A stretch of DNA of 32,966 bases from Haplosporangium gracile (lineage: Eukaryota; Mortierellomycota; Mortierellomycetes; Mortierellales; Mortierellaceae): contig JAAAUF010000448.1 of assembly GCA_015499985.1 (NCBI GenBank), positions 1 to 32,966 of the forward strand, in the 5' to 3' direction. The first letter of the stretch is position 1. Each line of letters starts with the position of its first letter. The notes beneath the pieces are model-generated. The model had not been told where the DNA came from. It worked only from the letters and a program-made list of their open reading frames with translations, and made no database searches. Of this stretch, positions 21,994 through 30,861 are shown piece by piece. Position numbers and translations under genes: made by a program.

Positions 21994-22278
21994 GATGTCT
22001 ACGCGCTCCTGTGTGTCTAAGTGAGGTTTGGAGGAGGGTATGAATGCCGCCAAAGTCAACCTTTTCGCCTGATCTTCCTCGCACTCCTGGTCTAAGCCTC
22101 CGTGTCAAAACCACAAGTACCCCTTAAATTAGTCAATAGCATTATTAGTTGAAGAGCCGCTTTTGGGCGATGTCCTGTCCAACAACATCCTCAACGAACA
22201 GGAACAACGGAATCGCAGAAACGAAGACAACGCCCATCATCGTCAATTGGCGGACACCAAGTAGAACAGCAAAACAGG
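21994..22278. promoter_or_regulatory. Divergent promoter, SYF1 / PIG-A
   Basis: 285 bp between the two start codons. It includes a minus-strand reading frame ending at 22145 whose last 31 codons, from a MetMet pair, are hydrophobic then charged. If the SYF1 leader is long this would be an upstream ORF; otherwise it is chance. No clear factor sites were recognised. Confidence 0.45.
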
Positions 22279-24434
22279 ATGCCTTACAACATTTGGTAGG
22301 AAGAAACGTTTTACAATGAATAAAAAACATAGCTGAACAAGACCCAATAATTTCAAACGGAAATATTGACCATTTGCGAATTCTTGGTACAAAATGTCTC
22401 TGATAGCATGGTGTCGGATTTCTTTTATCCGAATGCAGGAGGAGTAGAATCGCATCTTTACCATATCTCACAGCGTCTGATCCAGCGAGGGCACAAAGTC
22501 GTCATCATCACACACGTCTATGGCGGCAGGAGCGGAATCCGGTGTCTGACCAACGGACTCAAAGTCTACCATGTGCCCATGCAGGTTGTCTTCCAGAATG
22601 CTACCCCTCCAACGCTCTACGGATTCTTTCCTGTATTTAGAGCGATTGTCTTGCGGGAGCGGATATCGATCGTTCATGGACACCAGGCCTTCTCTTCCAT
22701 GTGCCATGAAGCCATCATCCACGCGCGTACCATGGGTCTCAAAACCTGCTTCACCGACCATTCGCTCTTTGGATTCTCTGATCCCAGCAGTATTGTGATG
22801 AACAAGTTCCTCAAGTTCACTCTCTCGGATATTGATCACGTTATTTGTGTCTCTCATACAAGGTAACTTGAGGATGGAACATTATGGCGTGGTCGCTTAA
22901 AAGAACATAACAATTGGAGGATATGGACTGACGCGCCTTTTTTTTGTATATCATAGTAAAGAGAATACAGTTCTTCGAGCAGCTCTGACGCCTCAAAATG
23001 TCTCTGTCATCCCCAACGCAGTAATTGCATCGAGCTTCAAGCCCGACCCCAGTATGCAGGATCCCAACGGCAGTATGTACTTCGGCCATCTCCTTAATTG
23101 TGGCCGCAACATCGTAGACTGTGCAACAGTGGCTGTAGCACTAACTTCTACACAAATATCTTCGCCATAGCAACTATCGTTGTTATCTCGCGCCAGACAT
23201 ACCGCAAAGGAATGGACCTTCTCGTCGCTGTGATTCCTCGAATCTGCCGAAAGTACTCCAGAGTGCGATTTGTCATTGGAGGGGACGGTCCCAAAAGAAT
23301 TGATCTGGAACAAATGCGGGAGAAGCACCTACTGCACGACAGAGTCGAGTTCCTCGGTTCTATCAAAGCTCATCAAGTCAGAAATGTAAGTTATTTCTCT
23401 CGCTGGTCTCTTTCTTTTTTTTTTCTTTTTTTTTTTTTTGATCCGCTGGACCAATGTCTAGCAATAAGCGGACAAAACTCGTGTTATTCAACTCGCCTTT
23501 TATGCTCTCTTGACTTCATAGACGTTAGTTCGTGGACAAATCTTTCTCAACACCAGCTTGACAGAAGCCTTTTGCATAGGAATTGTGGAGGCAGCCTGCG
23601 CAGGGCTCTTGGTCGTCAGTACAAAAGTTGGTGGCGTTCCAGAAGTACTGCCTCGACATATGATCATTTTCTCAAAGCCTGAGGAGGATGGTACGTGGCT
23701 TTTTGGTTGTTTTTATTCTTTTGTAATTGAGGAGAATGGAAAATATCATTGAGGACTGAGCGACTATTCGTTACACAGATCTAATGAGATTAAGACTAAT
23801 TATTTCTTGTCTCTTTCTTAACGTATTTAGACTTGGTCCAGGCATTAGACCGATCGATTGAGATGATCCAACGAAAGGAGGTCCAGCCCGCGAAATTTAA
23901 CGACGAGCTTAAGGAGATGTATAGCTGGGTCAATGTTGCAGAGCGGACAGAGAAAGTGTATGATGCGATCTCACAGACTCGCGATCCTCCTCTCATTGAA
24001 AGACTTCGCAGGTAAAATACAAAAGGAGAACAATAATTTTACAGGCCACAACTCTTCTCACGAAGGGCTCCTCGCAAACCTCGTAAACTCCATGTACTCA
24101 TCTACCTATTTTCTCACGACATCCTCTCTTTAGCTATTATGGATGCGGCGTTTTTGTCGGCAAACTGTTTTGCATCATGATCGCTCTGGACTATCTGTTC
24201 TGGGTGTATCTCGAATGGGTTCTCCCACGGGATGAAATCGAGCCTGCTCCAAAGTTCCCATACAAAAAGTTCAAAAAAGTAATGGTTGAGTTACACTAGC
24301 AAGCAATGGTTTTACTCAGAGATTAAAATGGTCGAAAGCTAACATATGTGAATCCTATCATTCTTCGTATTTTTTAGATGTGTCAACGCGCTGACAAGGA
24401 AGACGAATTGGAACCGAACGTGGATTCATTGTAG
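22279..24434 (+). CDS. PIGA: PIG-A, catalytic subunit of GPI N-acetylglucosaminyltransferase
   Basis: Eight exons: 22279..22295, 22407..22862, 22957..23072, 23171..23385, 23522..23690, 23831..24011, 24134..24278, 24378..24434; 451 aa. PIG-A (yeast Spt14/Gpi3) transfers GlcNAc from UDP-GlcNAc to phosphatidylinositol on the cytoplasmic face of the ER, the first step of GPI-anchor synthesis. It is a GT4-family glycosyltransferase. Visible motifs are [84 protein letters not shown], and the EX7E motif at Glu283/Glu291 in [13 protein letters not shown]. One membrane segment lies at about residues 389-411, followed by a short charged tail. The first exon has only 17 coding nt (MPYNIC with a split Cys). 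It restores the family's NIC-MVSD junction, which is why I preferred it to the ATG at 22408. Confidence 0.95.
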
Positions 24435-24593
24435 AACATTAAAGTATGTGCCTGTTGTTCTTTCTTTTGAATGGTTTTTATTTCATGTTTTTCTTTTTTG
24501 TTATTTTTTTGGGGTGCAAGTTGCAAGGGAAGGTCTGGGGTTATGATCTTTTAAAAGTATGCAGTAATCGAGATGGGGCTGTGTGAAATGTAC

Positions 24594-24599
24594 AATAAA
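24594..24599 (+). terminator. Polyadenylation signal AATAAA, probably for PIG-A
   Basis: Canonical hexamer on the plus strand, 160 nt after the PIG-A stop and 58 nt before the end of the convergent Rap1-type gene. The two 3' UTRs may therefore overlap. Confidence 0.4.
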
Positions 24600-24656
24600 G
24601 ACGGAGAGAGAAAAAAAAAGAGGCCGTTTCGAAACCACTGTCAAACAATCCTCGGT

Positions 24657-26431
24657 TTAAAGGATCTTGCAGCGCTTCTTCTTTGCTCCTCTCTCTGTGT
24701 TGGCTGGAGTCTGTCGGTTGATCAGACGAACAAGGTCGTAAAAGACCTCGTCGACGTTTATCCGTGTTCGTGCTGACGTCTCGTAGAATGGCGTCCCTCC
24801 CCACTCTGTTGAGAGAGCATCGCCACGGTCCCGTGATACCCTCCTGTCCTCAACGAGATCGCACTTGTTGCCGACAAGAACCACGGGCACCTGCACAAAA
24901 AAAAAAAAAAAAAAAAACGTTGGAATTATCGGAGCAGGAAAAAAGTAAAAAGAATCGATCGTTTAGTAATGCGTTCGTCTACCAATAACGGTCATGCAAG
25001 AGAAAGGCGTGTATGAATGCGAGGAGAGGCTAGGACGATCGATAGGCGTAAATCATTTTGAGAATAAAAATTTACGGGCGTAAAAAGATGAGCATAATCG
25101 ATAACATGCGCAACAATATAGGTCCAGCTAACGTCCAATAGGCGACTGCCTTTCCCTCGTGGCCGACAAAAAAAGAAGATATGTATCCCTGGATCAAACC
25201 TTCAAAGAGACTGTTGATAATGTTGGAGGGGGGTGCTTGAGCACCGCCATTAACGAAAAAGGATGAATATTGAGAAGACATGTTTGTCTTTTGTGTTTGT
25301 GTTTGTGGATGTCCATGTTTGTGTGAAAAAAAAAAAAAGGAAAATAGACCCTTACCGCTCGCGATTCCTTGACTTCCATGATTTGTGTACGAAGACCCTG
25401 TAGCTCCATGAACGTTGCCTCTGCAATGATTGAGAATACCAGAATGAATCCTTGTCCGTTTTTCATGTATAGGTCCCGCATAGCTGTAAACTGCTCTGTC
25501 CCGGCGGTGTCGAGGATCTCAAGCATGCATTGGTGGCCATCGACCTCAACCTGTTTCCGATAAGAATCTTCGATTGTTGGATCGTACCGATCCACAAACA
25601 CGGATTGTACGAATTGTACCGTCTATCCAATGAAGGATAGTTGAAGATTGTTGAAGCCAAGAAAAATGAAGACACGGGCGTTAGCTTTGAGTGTAGCTTA
25701 ATTGCTGGTTTCTCGCTTTATACTGAGAGTATGCATCATGATCATCATCGTCATTATCGTCAGTATCGTCATCATTGTCGCCATTTGCCATATCCTTGCT
25801 GGACTCCTTTCATTGCTTGCTAAGACATGTGTACGCTTTTCTTTCTTTCTTTCAACTCAGAGAGAGCATCATCCCCTTCCCATCGGCACAATTGCTCACA
25901 TATTATTTTTTGGTTCACCCCTTCCTTTTTTACGATCTTTTTGCTCGTCTGTTCCCCTTCTCCTTTGGCCATCTCGAGTATTGTCCCGACCATAGCCTAA
26001 CTCCTTCAAATGTCTATGCACTGGCATGCATGAATCATCTACAGCTGAGTTTACTCCTCAATGGATCCATTTTTTTTCTCGTATTTTTTTTCCAGCCTGT
26101 GCGCCTTTTTCTTTTTTTTTTGGCCCCAGAGTCAACAAATTCACTCAGAGAAATCATCAAAATCGCGCTGTAGAAACCATGAAAAACGGACGTGAGGGTG
26201 GGCGTCTACCCTTAAAACCTATTGAAGTTTTAAATGACTGTGCCAGGTAGCTTGAAGGTGTATATAGATATTGGCGCATGAACATAGCAGCTATTTCTAA
26301 TGTCGTGCGCAGTCAAACGTTCGAATCCTGGTGAGCGAGGGAAACAGAAAGCGAAAGACGAAAGGAGGACTCACCAATGCAGATTTACCGACACCTCCGG
26401 AGCCAAGAACAACAAGCTTGTATTCACGCAT
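24657..26431 (-). CDS. RAP1: Rap1-type Ras-family small GTPase
   Basis: Three exons: 26375..26431, 25356..25622, 24657..24890; 185 aa, matching the size of Rap1. It is a membrane-anchored GTP switch; the yeast relative Rsr1/Bud1 marks polarity sites. All nucleotide-binding motifs are present: P-loop GSGGVGKS (10-17), effector loop YDPTIEDSY (32-40), DTAG (57-60), NKCD (116-119) and ETSA. Residue 61 is Thr where Ras has Gln, a Rap hallmark that lowers intrinsic hydrolysis and makes the protein depend on Rap-type GAPs. The start [13 protein letters not shown] is the Rap1 signature. It ends KKKRCKIL, a basic patch plus CaaX box; the final Leu predicts geranylgeranylation. The protein lacks the long tail of yeast Rsr1. 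Both introns are unusually long (752 and 465 nt), and the second holds a 69-codon ORF on the same strand. Confidence 0.95.
24897..24917 (-). repeat. Homopolymer run of 21 A (T on the gene strand) at the Rap1 intron 2 acceptor
   Basis: On the minus strand this is a long T tract directly before the GTGCAG acceptor of intron 2, acting as an extreme polypyrimidine tract. Its length is prone to change and to assembly error. Confidence 0.88.
25072..25281 (-). CDS. Possible nested small membrane protein inside Rap1 intron 2
   Basis: A 69-codon ORF from ATG (25281) to TAA lies wholly within intron 2 of the Rap1-type gene, on the same strand. The start has A at -3 (AACATG). The composition is protein-like and not low-complexity: a Gly/Ala/Pro turn region ([11 protein letters not shown]), an amphipathic stretch ([14 protein letters not shown]), a polar break (VGHEGK), then a hydrophobic segment of about 20 residues ([20 protein letters not shown]) ending in Arg-Pro. 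This would suit a single-pass or tail-anchored membrane peptide. I do not recognise a family. It could be a nested gene, a retained-intron product, or chance. The unusual intron length in an otherwise compact locus favours some retained function. Confidence 0.35.
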   Translation of the reverse strand: MSSQYSSFFVNGGAQAPPSNIINSLFEGLIQGYISSFFVGHEGKAVAYWTLAGPILLRMLSIMLIFLRP

Positions 26432-26598
26432 AACCAAAGACGGTTAGGGATCGGTCACCGAAGGAAGTGAATGGATGGGCAGGGATGACCTTGCGAAGGA
26501 AATGAATGTGAAGTGAATGAGGCGGGGGAGAATAAAGAAATAGCCCACGGGCGTGAGGAAAAGACGGGTTTGAGAAAAAAGGGCAGGTGTATGTGCGT

Positions 26599-26628
26599 GT
26601 GTCTGTGTCTGTGTCTGTGTCTGTGTCT
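26599..26628. repeat. Hexanucleotide microsatellite (GTGTCT) x5
   Basis: Five perfect copies of GTGTCT in tandem, flanked by imperfect GT repeats, in the region upstream of the Rap1-type gene. Read on the minus strand it would encode alternating Asp-Thr, but the surrounding frame is low-complexity and not believed to be coding. Confidence 0.9.
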
Positions 26629-26639
26629 GAGAACAGGAA

Positions 26640-26940
26640 ATGAAAGAGGAGCGACGTTCGAATAGGTTTTGGGAGAGGGGGACAAGCAAAGAGGAAAGAA
26701 CGGGGGTAGTGTGGAGAGAGAATCAATGTAGAGAGGATATGAAGAAAGGGAAAATGAATAATGAAAGGCAAAAAGAGGTGGAAGAGAAGGAAGGAAGGAG
26801 AAAAGGAAGGAGAGGAAAAGAAAGGATGGAAAAGAAAGGAGCAGAAGGAAGAAGGAAGAAGGAAGAAGGAAGAAGGAAGGAAGATATAGGAAGAAAGAAG
26901 CGAAGGAAAGGATAAAGGAAAGGAAAAGAAGAAAAGAAGC
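26640..26940. repeat. Polypurine tract (GGAAGAA-rich)
   Basis: About 300 bp of almost uninterrupted purine on the plus strand, with tandem GAAGGAA/GGAAGAA units, densest at about 26780-26930. It lies upstream of the Rap1-type gene, where it would be a C/T leader or promoter tract. Mirror-like purine tracts of this kind can adopt triplex structure. Confidence 0.75.
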
Positions 26941-27274
26941 AGGCGAGACACGATCCGTTCTATCGCTGTCCTTTTTTTATGAGGCTGTATGCATGCTAAC
27001 TGAGTTGGCTGGCAAAAGCACGATGGTGCTTTCTTTTTGTGTATCCTCGACGATACCGTTTGCTGCAGCATTGTTGTTGTTGTTGCTATTGCTTGTTCTC
27101 AATGGTGTCCACTTCTGAATTGTTCCCAGCGCAATGCAATGCTTCGATTCATTTCAGCTGACTTGGCTTGAACTGAATGCCAACAGTTTCTTGTCAACCA
27201 GCACAAAGGATCGTCTTGTGTTCAGAATAAAACATAAATATTGAGCCAATACCCTTGGCTTTGAATAAAAGGAG

Positions 27275-27392
27275 GAGTCAGTGGGCGAGAAGGGAAAAGG
27301 AAAAGGGAAGAGAAAGGGAGAGGGAGAGGGAGAGGAGAGAAGGAGAAGGGAGAAGGAGAACGGAGAGAAAGGGGGGAGGAAGAAAAAGAAAA
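27275..27392. repeat. Second polypurine tract
   Basis: A run of about 110 bp rich in GGGAGA/GGAGAA units on the plus strand, ending in an A-rich stretch. Composition only; no function can be assigned. Confidence 0.65.
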
Positions 27393-27636
27393 CTATAGTT
27401 GTCCATCGTCTTGACTTGAATCCACGCGCATACTCTCGCTCGCATTCAATCACATTCAATCGCATTCACTCTCTCGCTCCCATGTTATATCTCCCTTACA
27501 AACACAAGCAACGCCATGTGTTGCCTTGTGTGTTATGCGTCTGCATCCTTTCGCAACTCTTTCTCTGTGTACTGATATAGTGAAAAAAGGAGCTGACAAC
27601 AACCTTTCACCAACTTCTCATCCCTCCAACCCCTTC

Positions 27637-28001
27637 TTATTCAAAACTGCCTTCTCCGTTGTTGTGTTCCTGTTCTTCCTCCTCGTCTCTCTTTCTCGCT
27701 CTCTCTCTCTGCGGTTGTTCATGCCTCCTGTTGAAGTGAACCTGGTCACAAGCATCAGTAAAAGAGAAAGGAAACAAAAGCCCCTTTGCTGACATCCTCC
27801 TGTGAACCCATGCATTGTTGCGGTTGTACCGCCTCCCAACGGAAACGATTCTATTCTTTTTAGCATAATCGAGCGCTTCCTGGTCATCCCGCCCGGTGGA
27901 AGGAGCTTCCAATCCTTCTTTGACGCAATGCCAAACAAAACATGAAATATTTCCCAGTACTTACTGCCAATACCATTTGCCATGTACCACGGCTGGTTCA
28001 T
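27637..28001 (-). CDS. Weak candidate small gene, unrecognised product
   Basis: Possible two-exon model: 27965..28001 and 27637..27917, giving 105 aa in phase across a 46-nt GTAAGT..AG intron. A 43-nt intron in URB1 shows that introns this short occur here. The predicted protein opens MNQPWYMANGIG and continues with a protein-like stretch containing GRDDQEALDYAKKNR, then VGRRYNRNN and WVHRRM. It ends in a charged, low-complexity Glu/Arg tail derived from a CT repeat. The middle looks coding, but I recognise no family. The 5' and 3' ends are uncertain: there is a TTAG acceptor-like site just upstream of the ATG, so an earlier exon is possible. It may also be a degraded gene. Confidence 0.25.
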
Positions 28002-29313
28002 TCTTCGGGACAAATACTAAGAGAAATAGAAAAGATTCTTCCGCATTGTAAAAAAGGACATTCATTCCTCAATAACATAGACCAGTGGCGCATTCATCAA
28101 AAGGCAAGACAGATAGATAGAGCAAAAGGAAGGAAAAAGAGACTGGGAAAAAGAGCCCAAGTAGAGGGACGAAAAAGAAGAAGGGGTGAGAGAAAACATT
28201 TATCGCGACCCGCCGATCTCTTTTTAGTCCAACCAGCTGGACCTTCGATGCATGAAAATCGCGTCTTTTTTTATTTTCTACTCTATCCGTCCGAGGTTTT
28301 TTACCAAAAAAAAAAGAGACAAGGGACTTTCATTCAACTGAGCCGATGTCACTGAATATCTTTTTACGTGCATGGTCAAGTTACGTACAGAGTCAGTACA
28401 GTACAACGGCAACTTGGGTCGTACAATTCAAAGGAATGTTGCTGGATCCTGCTTCTATTTCCGCATTACTATGCAGTCACCAAAACTGAATTCTCATCCC
28501 ACAGAATGGCAAGAGTTGCAGGTTTTTTTGTAACATGGTGAGGAGTCCTTTCAACCTTTCTCTTCTCCTCCGTATGTCCTCCGTCGTTACTGATCTAAAA
28601 TACGACCATTCTTTGCACCTTTCGAACTCGATTATTGGCCATCTCCATGGGGACACACGCTACCTAGCCAGAAACGTGGCAGGATTGTCGTCAGTGACTA
28701 TTACCGCTCATAACCCCTTAGCAGTTTGTAAGCAGGGGCGTCTTCCATCATGTCTTACAGCTGTCTGGTGTCACTTCCAATGTGTCCAGTAGTATGTATG
28801 CTGTAGGAAGCGTAGACAGAGCGTTCTGCTAGTTTTCTTCCCGACGCTCTTTCATTTTTTTTAAATTTTGCGTACGTTTCCCTGATTTCTCTCGAGCTCC
28901 TCCTTCCTCCTAAACATGTACTTTCTTTTCACTGTTCAATTGTCCTTCAACACACATGCTGCACCAACTCATGCACCTTTTTTTTTCCTTTTTCTTGTGG
29001 CACTATCCATCTTTACCAACAGTCATGCTGAGTGTGTCCACTGAAGTAAATCGATCATCACCTTCATTTTTTTTTCTCAACGGTTAATATCATCCAACAC
29101 CCAGCCTTTTTATCCTCTTTTTGTCCCTTGGTCCTCTGAACATGTGCACGATATTGAGTAAAAAAAAAAAAATAGGGTGATCATCCCTCTTTGTTGCACA
29201 ATTCATGCAACTACAAAAGAAAAAAAATCAGGGGTTTCGTCCTGCAAATCCGCGGGTCATCTTCCAGCCATTTTGTCCAGGGTCCCCGCCCCCTACTAAA
29301 CGACAAGCGGGCC

Positions 29314-29337
29314 AAAAAAAAAAAAAAAAAAAAAAAA
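29314..29337. repeat. Homopolymer run of 24 A
   Basis: An uninterrupted A run in the gene-poor interval. It might mark an old retroposed poly(A) tail, but I see no source sequence or target-site duplication beside it. Confidence 0.88.
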
Positions 29338-30002
29338 GGGAAGAGAAACAAACAAACAAAAAGACAAAGAACCAAAGGTCAAGACCGTGTGTCGGCATAA
29401 CGGTAACGACAGCAAGCTTTTTTTCCTTTCCAGCACTCAACTCCGAATAGGTCCCAGGCATATACTGAGAGGTATGAAGTCAATTTTAACGCTTATCGTA
29501 GGTTGACGCGAGAGTTGCGCATTTCCAGACGCAGCAGCGCTACGGGTCTAAGAATACATCCCAACATTCGGGTTGTGTGAAGTCACTGTGGTTGGCGCTG
29601 CAGTCAGCCATCAGTTATGAAATGCCACGATGCGATTTGACTGGCTACTGATCCTACTGATATCAGGTACAGAAGACAGAGGCAATCATTTGTCTCAAAG
29701 CCGCAATAGGCTCGGACGTGTCAAGTAGAGGGAGAGGAATGCTCTTCCACGTCAGCATGCGAGACGAGGAGTTGAAGGATGAATGAATGACCCACGGTCC
29801 ACTTTGCTTCTAGTTAGTTCATGGAAGGATGGAGAATGACAGAAGGTGGAAAAAAAAGAGAATTTTGGGCTGCGTCATAGGTGGACTGACGTTCTTGGTG
29901 GATGGGCGATGGCGGCGTGTGTGTGTTTTATAGGCTTGGTGGTGATTGTTGTTATTTTTGATAGGATGGACAAGGTTGAAGTCGAGAAATGATAGTAAGG
30001 GC

Positions 30003-30028
30003 CCAGTCCTGGGTTATTTTTGGACTGG
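30003..30028. other. Inverted repeat, 7-bp perfect arms
   Basis: CCAGTCC and GGACTGG are separated by a 12-nt T-rich loop, followed at 30031-30040 by the 10-bp palindrome ACTGGCCAGT, which reuses the same CTGG/CCAG core. The cluster sits about 850 bp upstream of the cyclin start. It could be a factor-binding site array or chance. Confidence 0.35.
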
Positions 30029-30762
30029 CTACTGGCCAGTGTAAACCTTGTGCGATCTCCACACTACTGCTGTAGCAACCCCCCGCTCTCTCTTTTATTT
30101 CGTAAAGAGAAAGGGCCTGGTCTTGTCTGAGCAGACAGCTAAGCTTGAGGAAGAGAGTGCATTAAGAAGGAGAAGTACTTACTATTGACAGTAAAGGAAC
30201 CATGTTGGTATTGAGCAGCGATAGAGAAGCGATAGAGATGATGTAGTCATTTTTTGTAGCGTTGCGTATGTCGTTCGTAGCTTCTTGCTCTCGTTCGTTG
30301 TGATTGCTGTCGTCAGTCAGTCAGCCAAGCAGTCAGGCAGTGAGGCCGTGGCTAAGCTACTTTCTCTTCCGTGGCGCTGTTTCTTTTAAAATGCGCGGGT
30401 GACCAATTACTTGATGCAAACGCAAACAACAAACAGCCTGTCTCTTCTAGATTGTGAGTCCAAGGACGAAAGCCAAGGATGACTTTGCTCACCCTTTCGG
30501 CCTCTTTTCCCTTTTCATTTTTCATTTTTTATTTTTTTTTCCATTTTCGCCTCCTCTCTCTCTCCTTCCCTCGCTCTTTCCCTCCATTTTTTCGCCACAT
30601 CCCTTTCTCCGATCACAACTAAACGCTTGGCTGACGATACTCTTTATTTTATTTTATTTTATTTCAAACAAAAAAAAAAGAAAAGATCAACCAAGCAACG
30701 ATCTACTTTTTCCTTCCTTTCTTTCGTTCTATCACTCTTTCATTCTTTCCTTTCTCGCTCCG

Positions 30763-30792
30763 CATCATCATCATCATCATCATCATCATCAT
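30763..30792 (+). repeat. Trinucleotide microsatellite (CAT) x10 in the cyclin leader
   Basis: Ten perfect CAT units, 69 bp upstream of the cyclin ATG, most likely in its 5' leader. A His-run reading frame crosses it but is not in frame with the cyclin and stops before the ATG. Confidence 0.9.
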
Positions 30793-30861
30793 TTCTTTAA
30801 TTTTCTAACTCTTCTTCTCCACTCATCCTCTACCCCTTCCTCCTCTTAATATCTTTATAAC

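Larger units (their letters stand above)
26432..30861. other. Gene-poor, low-complexity interval between the Rap1-type and cyclin genes
   Basis: About 4.4 kb without a confidently identified gene. The left part (26432-27000) is almost pure purine on the plus strand, so C/T-rich on the Rap1 strand, and is probably that gene's leader and promoter. A second purine tract lies at about 27275-27390. A weak small-gene candidate sits at 27637-28001 (minus). From 28360 to 30400 reading frames are short on both strands, and the DNA holds T runs, an A24 run and short inverted repeats. From about 30490 to 30860 it is C/T-rich and is probably the cyclin's promoter and leader. A non-coding RNA cannot be excluded. 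Confidence 0.5.

Noticed and set aside
22408..22410. ATG at 22408 as the PIG-A start
   Set aside because: It is usable, but the upstream micro-exon gives an in-phase join that restores the conserved residues just before this Met, so the longer model is preferred.
25702..25995. 97-codon plus-strand hydrophobic ORF in Rap1 intron 1
   Set aside because: The Ile/Val-rich segment comes from ATC/GTC-type short repeats (about 25735-25785), so the membrane-like look is a by-product of the DNA repeat.
26319..26328. tRNA-like T-loop motif GTTCGAATCC
   Set aside because: The flanking bases do not form the 5-bp T stem, and no anticodon or acceptor stem could be built. It lies inside an intron.
26424..27071. 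215-codon minus-strand ORF rich in Phe, Ser and Pro
   Set aside because: It is the translation of the polypyrimidine leader of the Rap1-type gene plus the hexamer repeat; low complexity with no domain.
29314..29337. A24 run as a possible retroposon tail
   Set aside because: No coding or SINE-like sequence precedes it and no flanking direct repeats were visible, so a mobile element is not supported.
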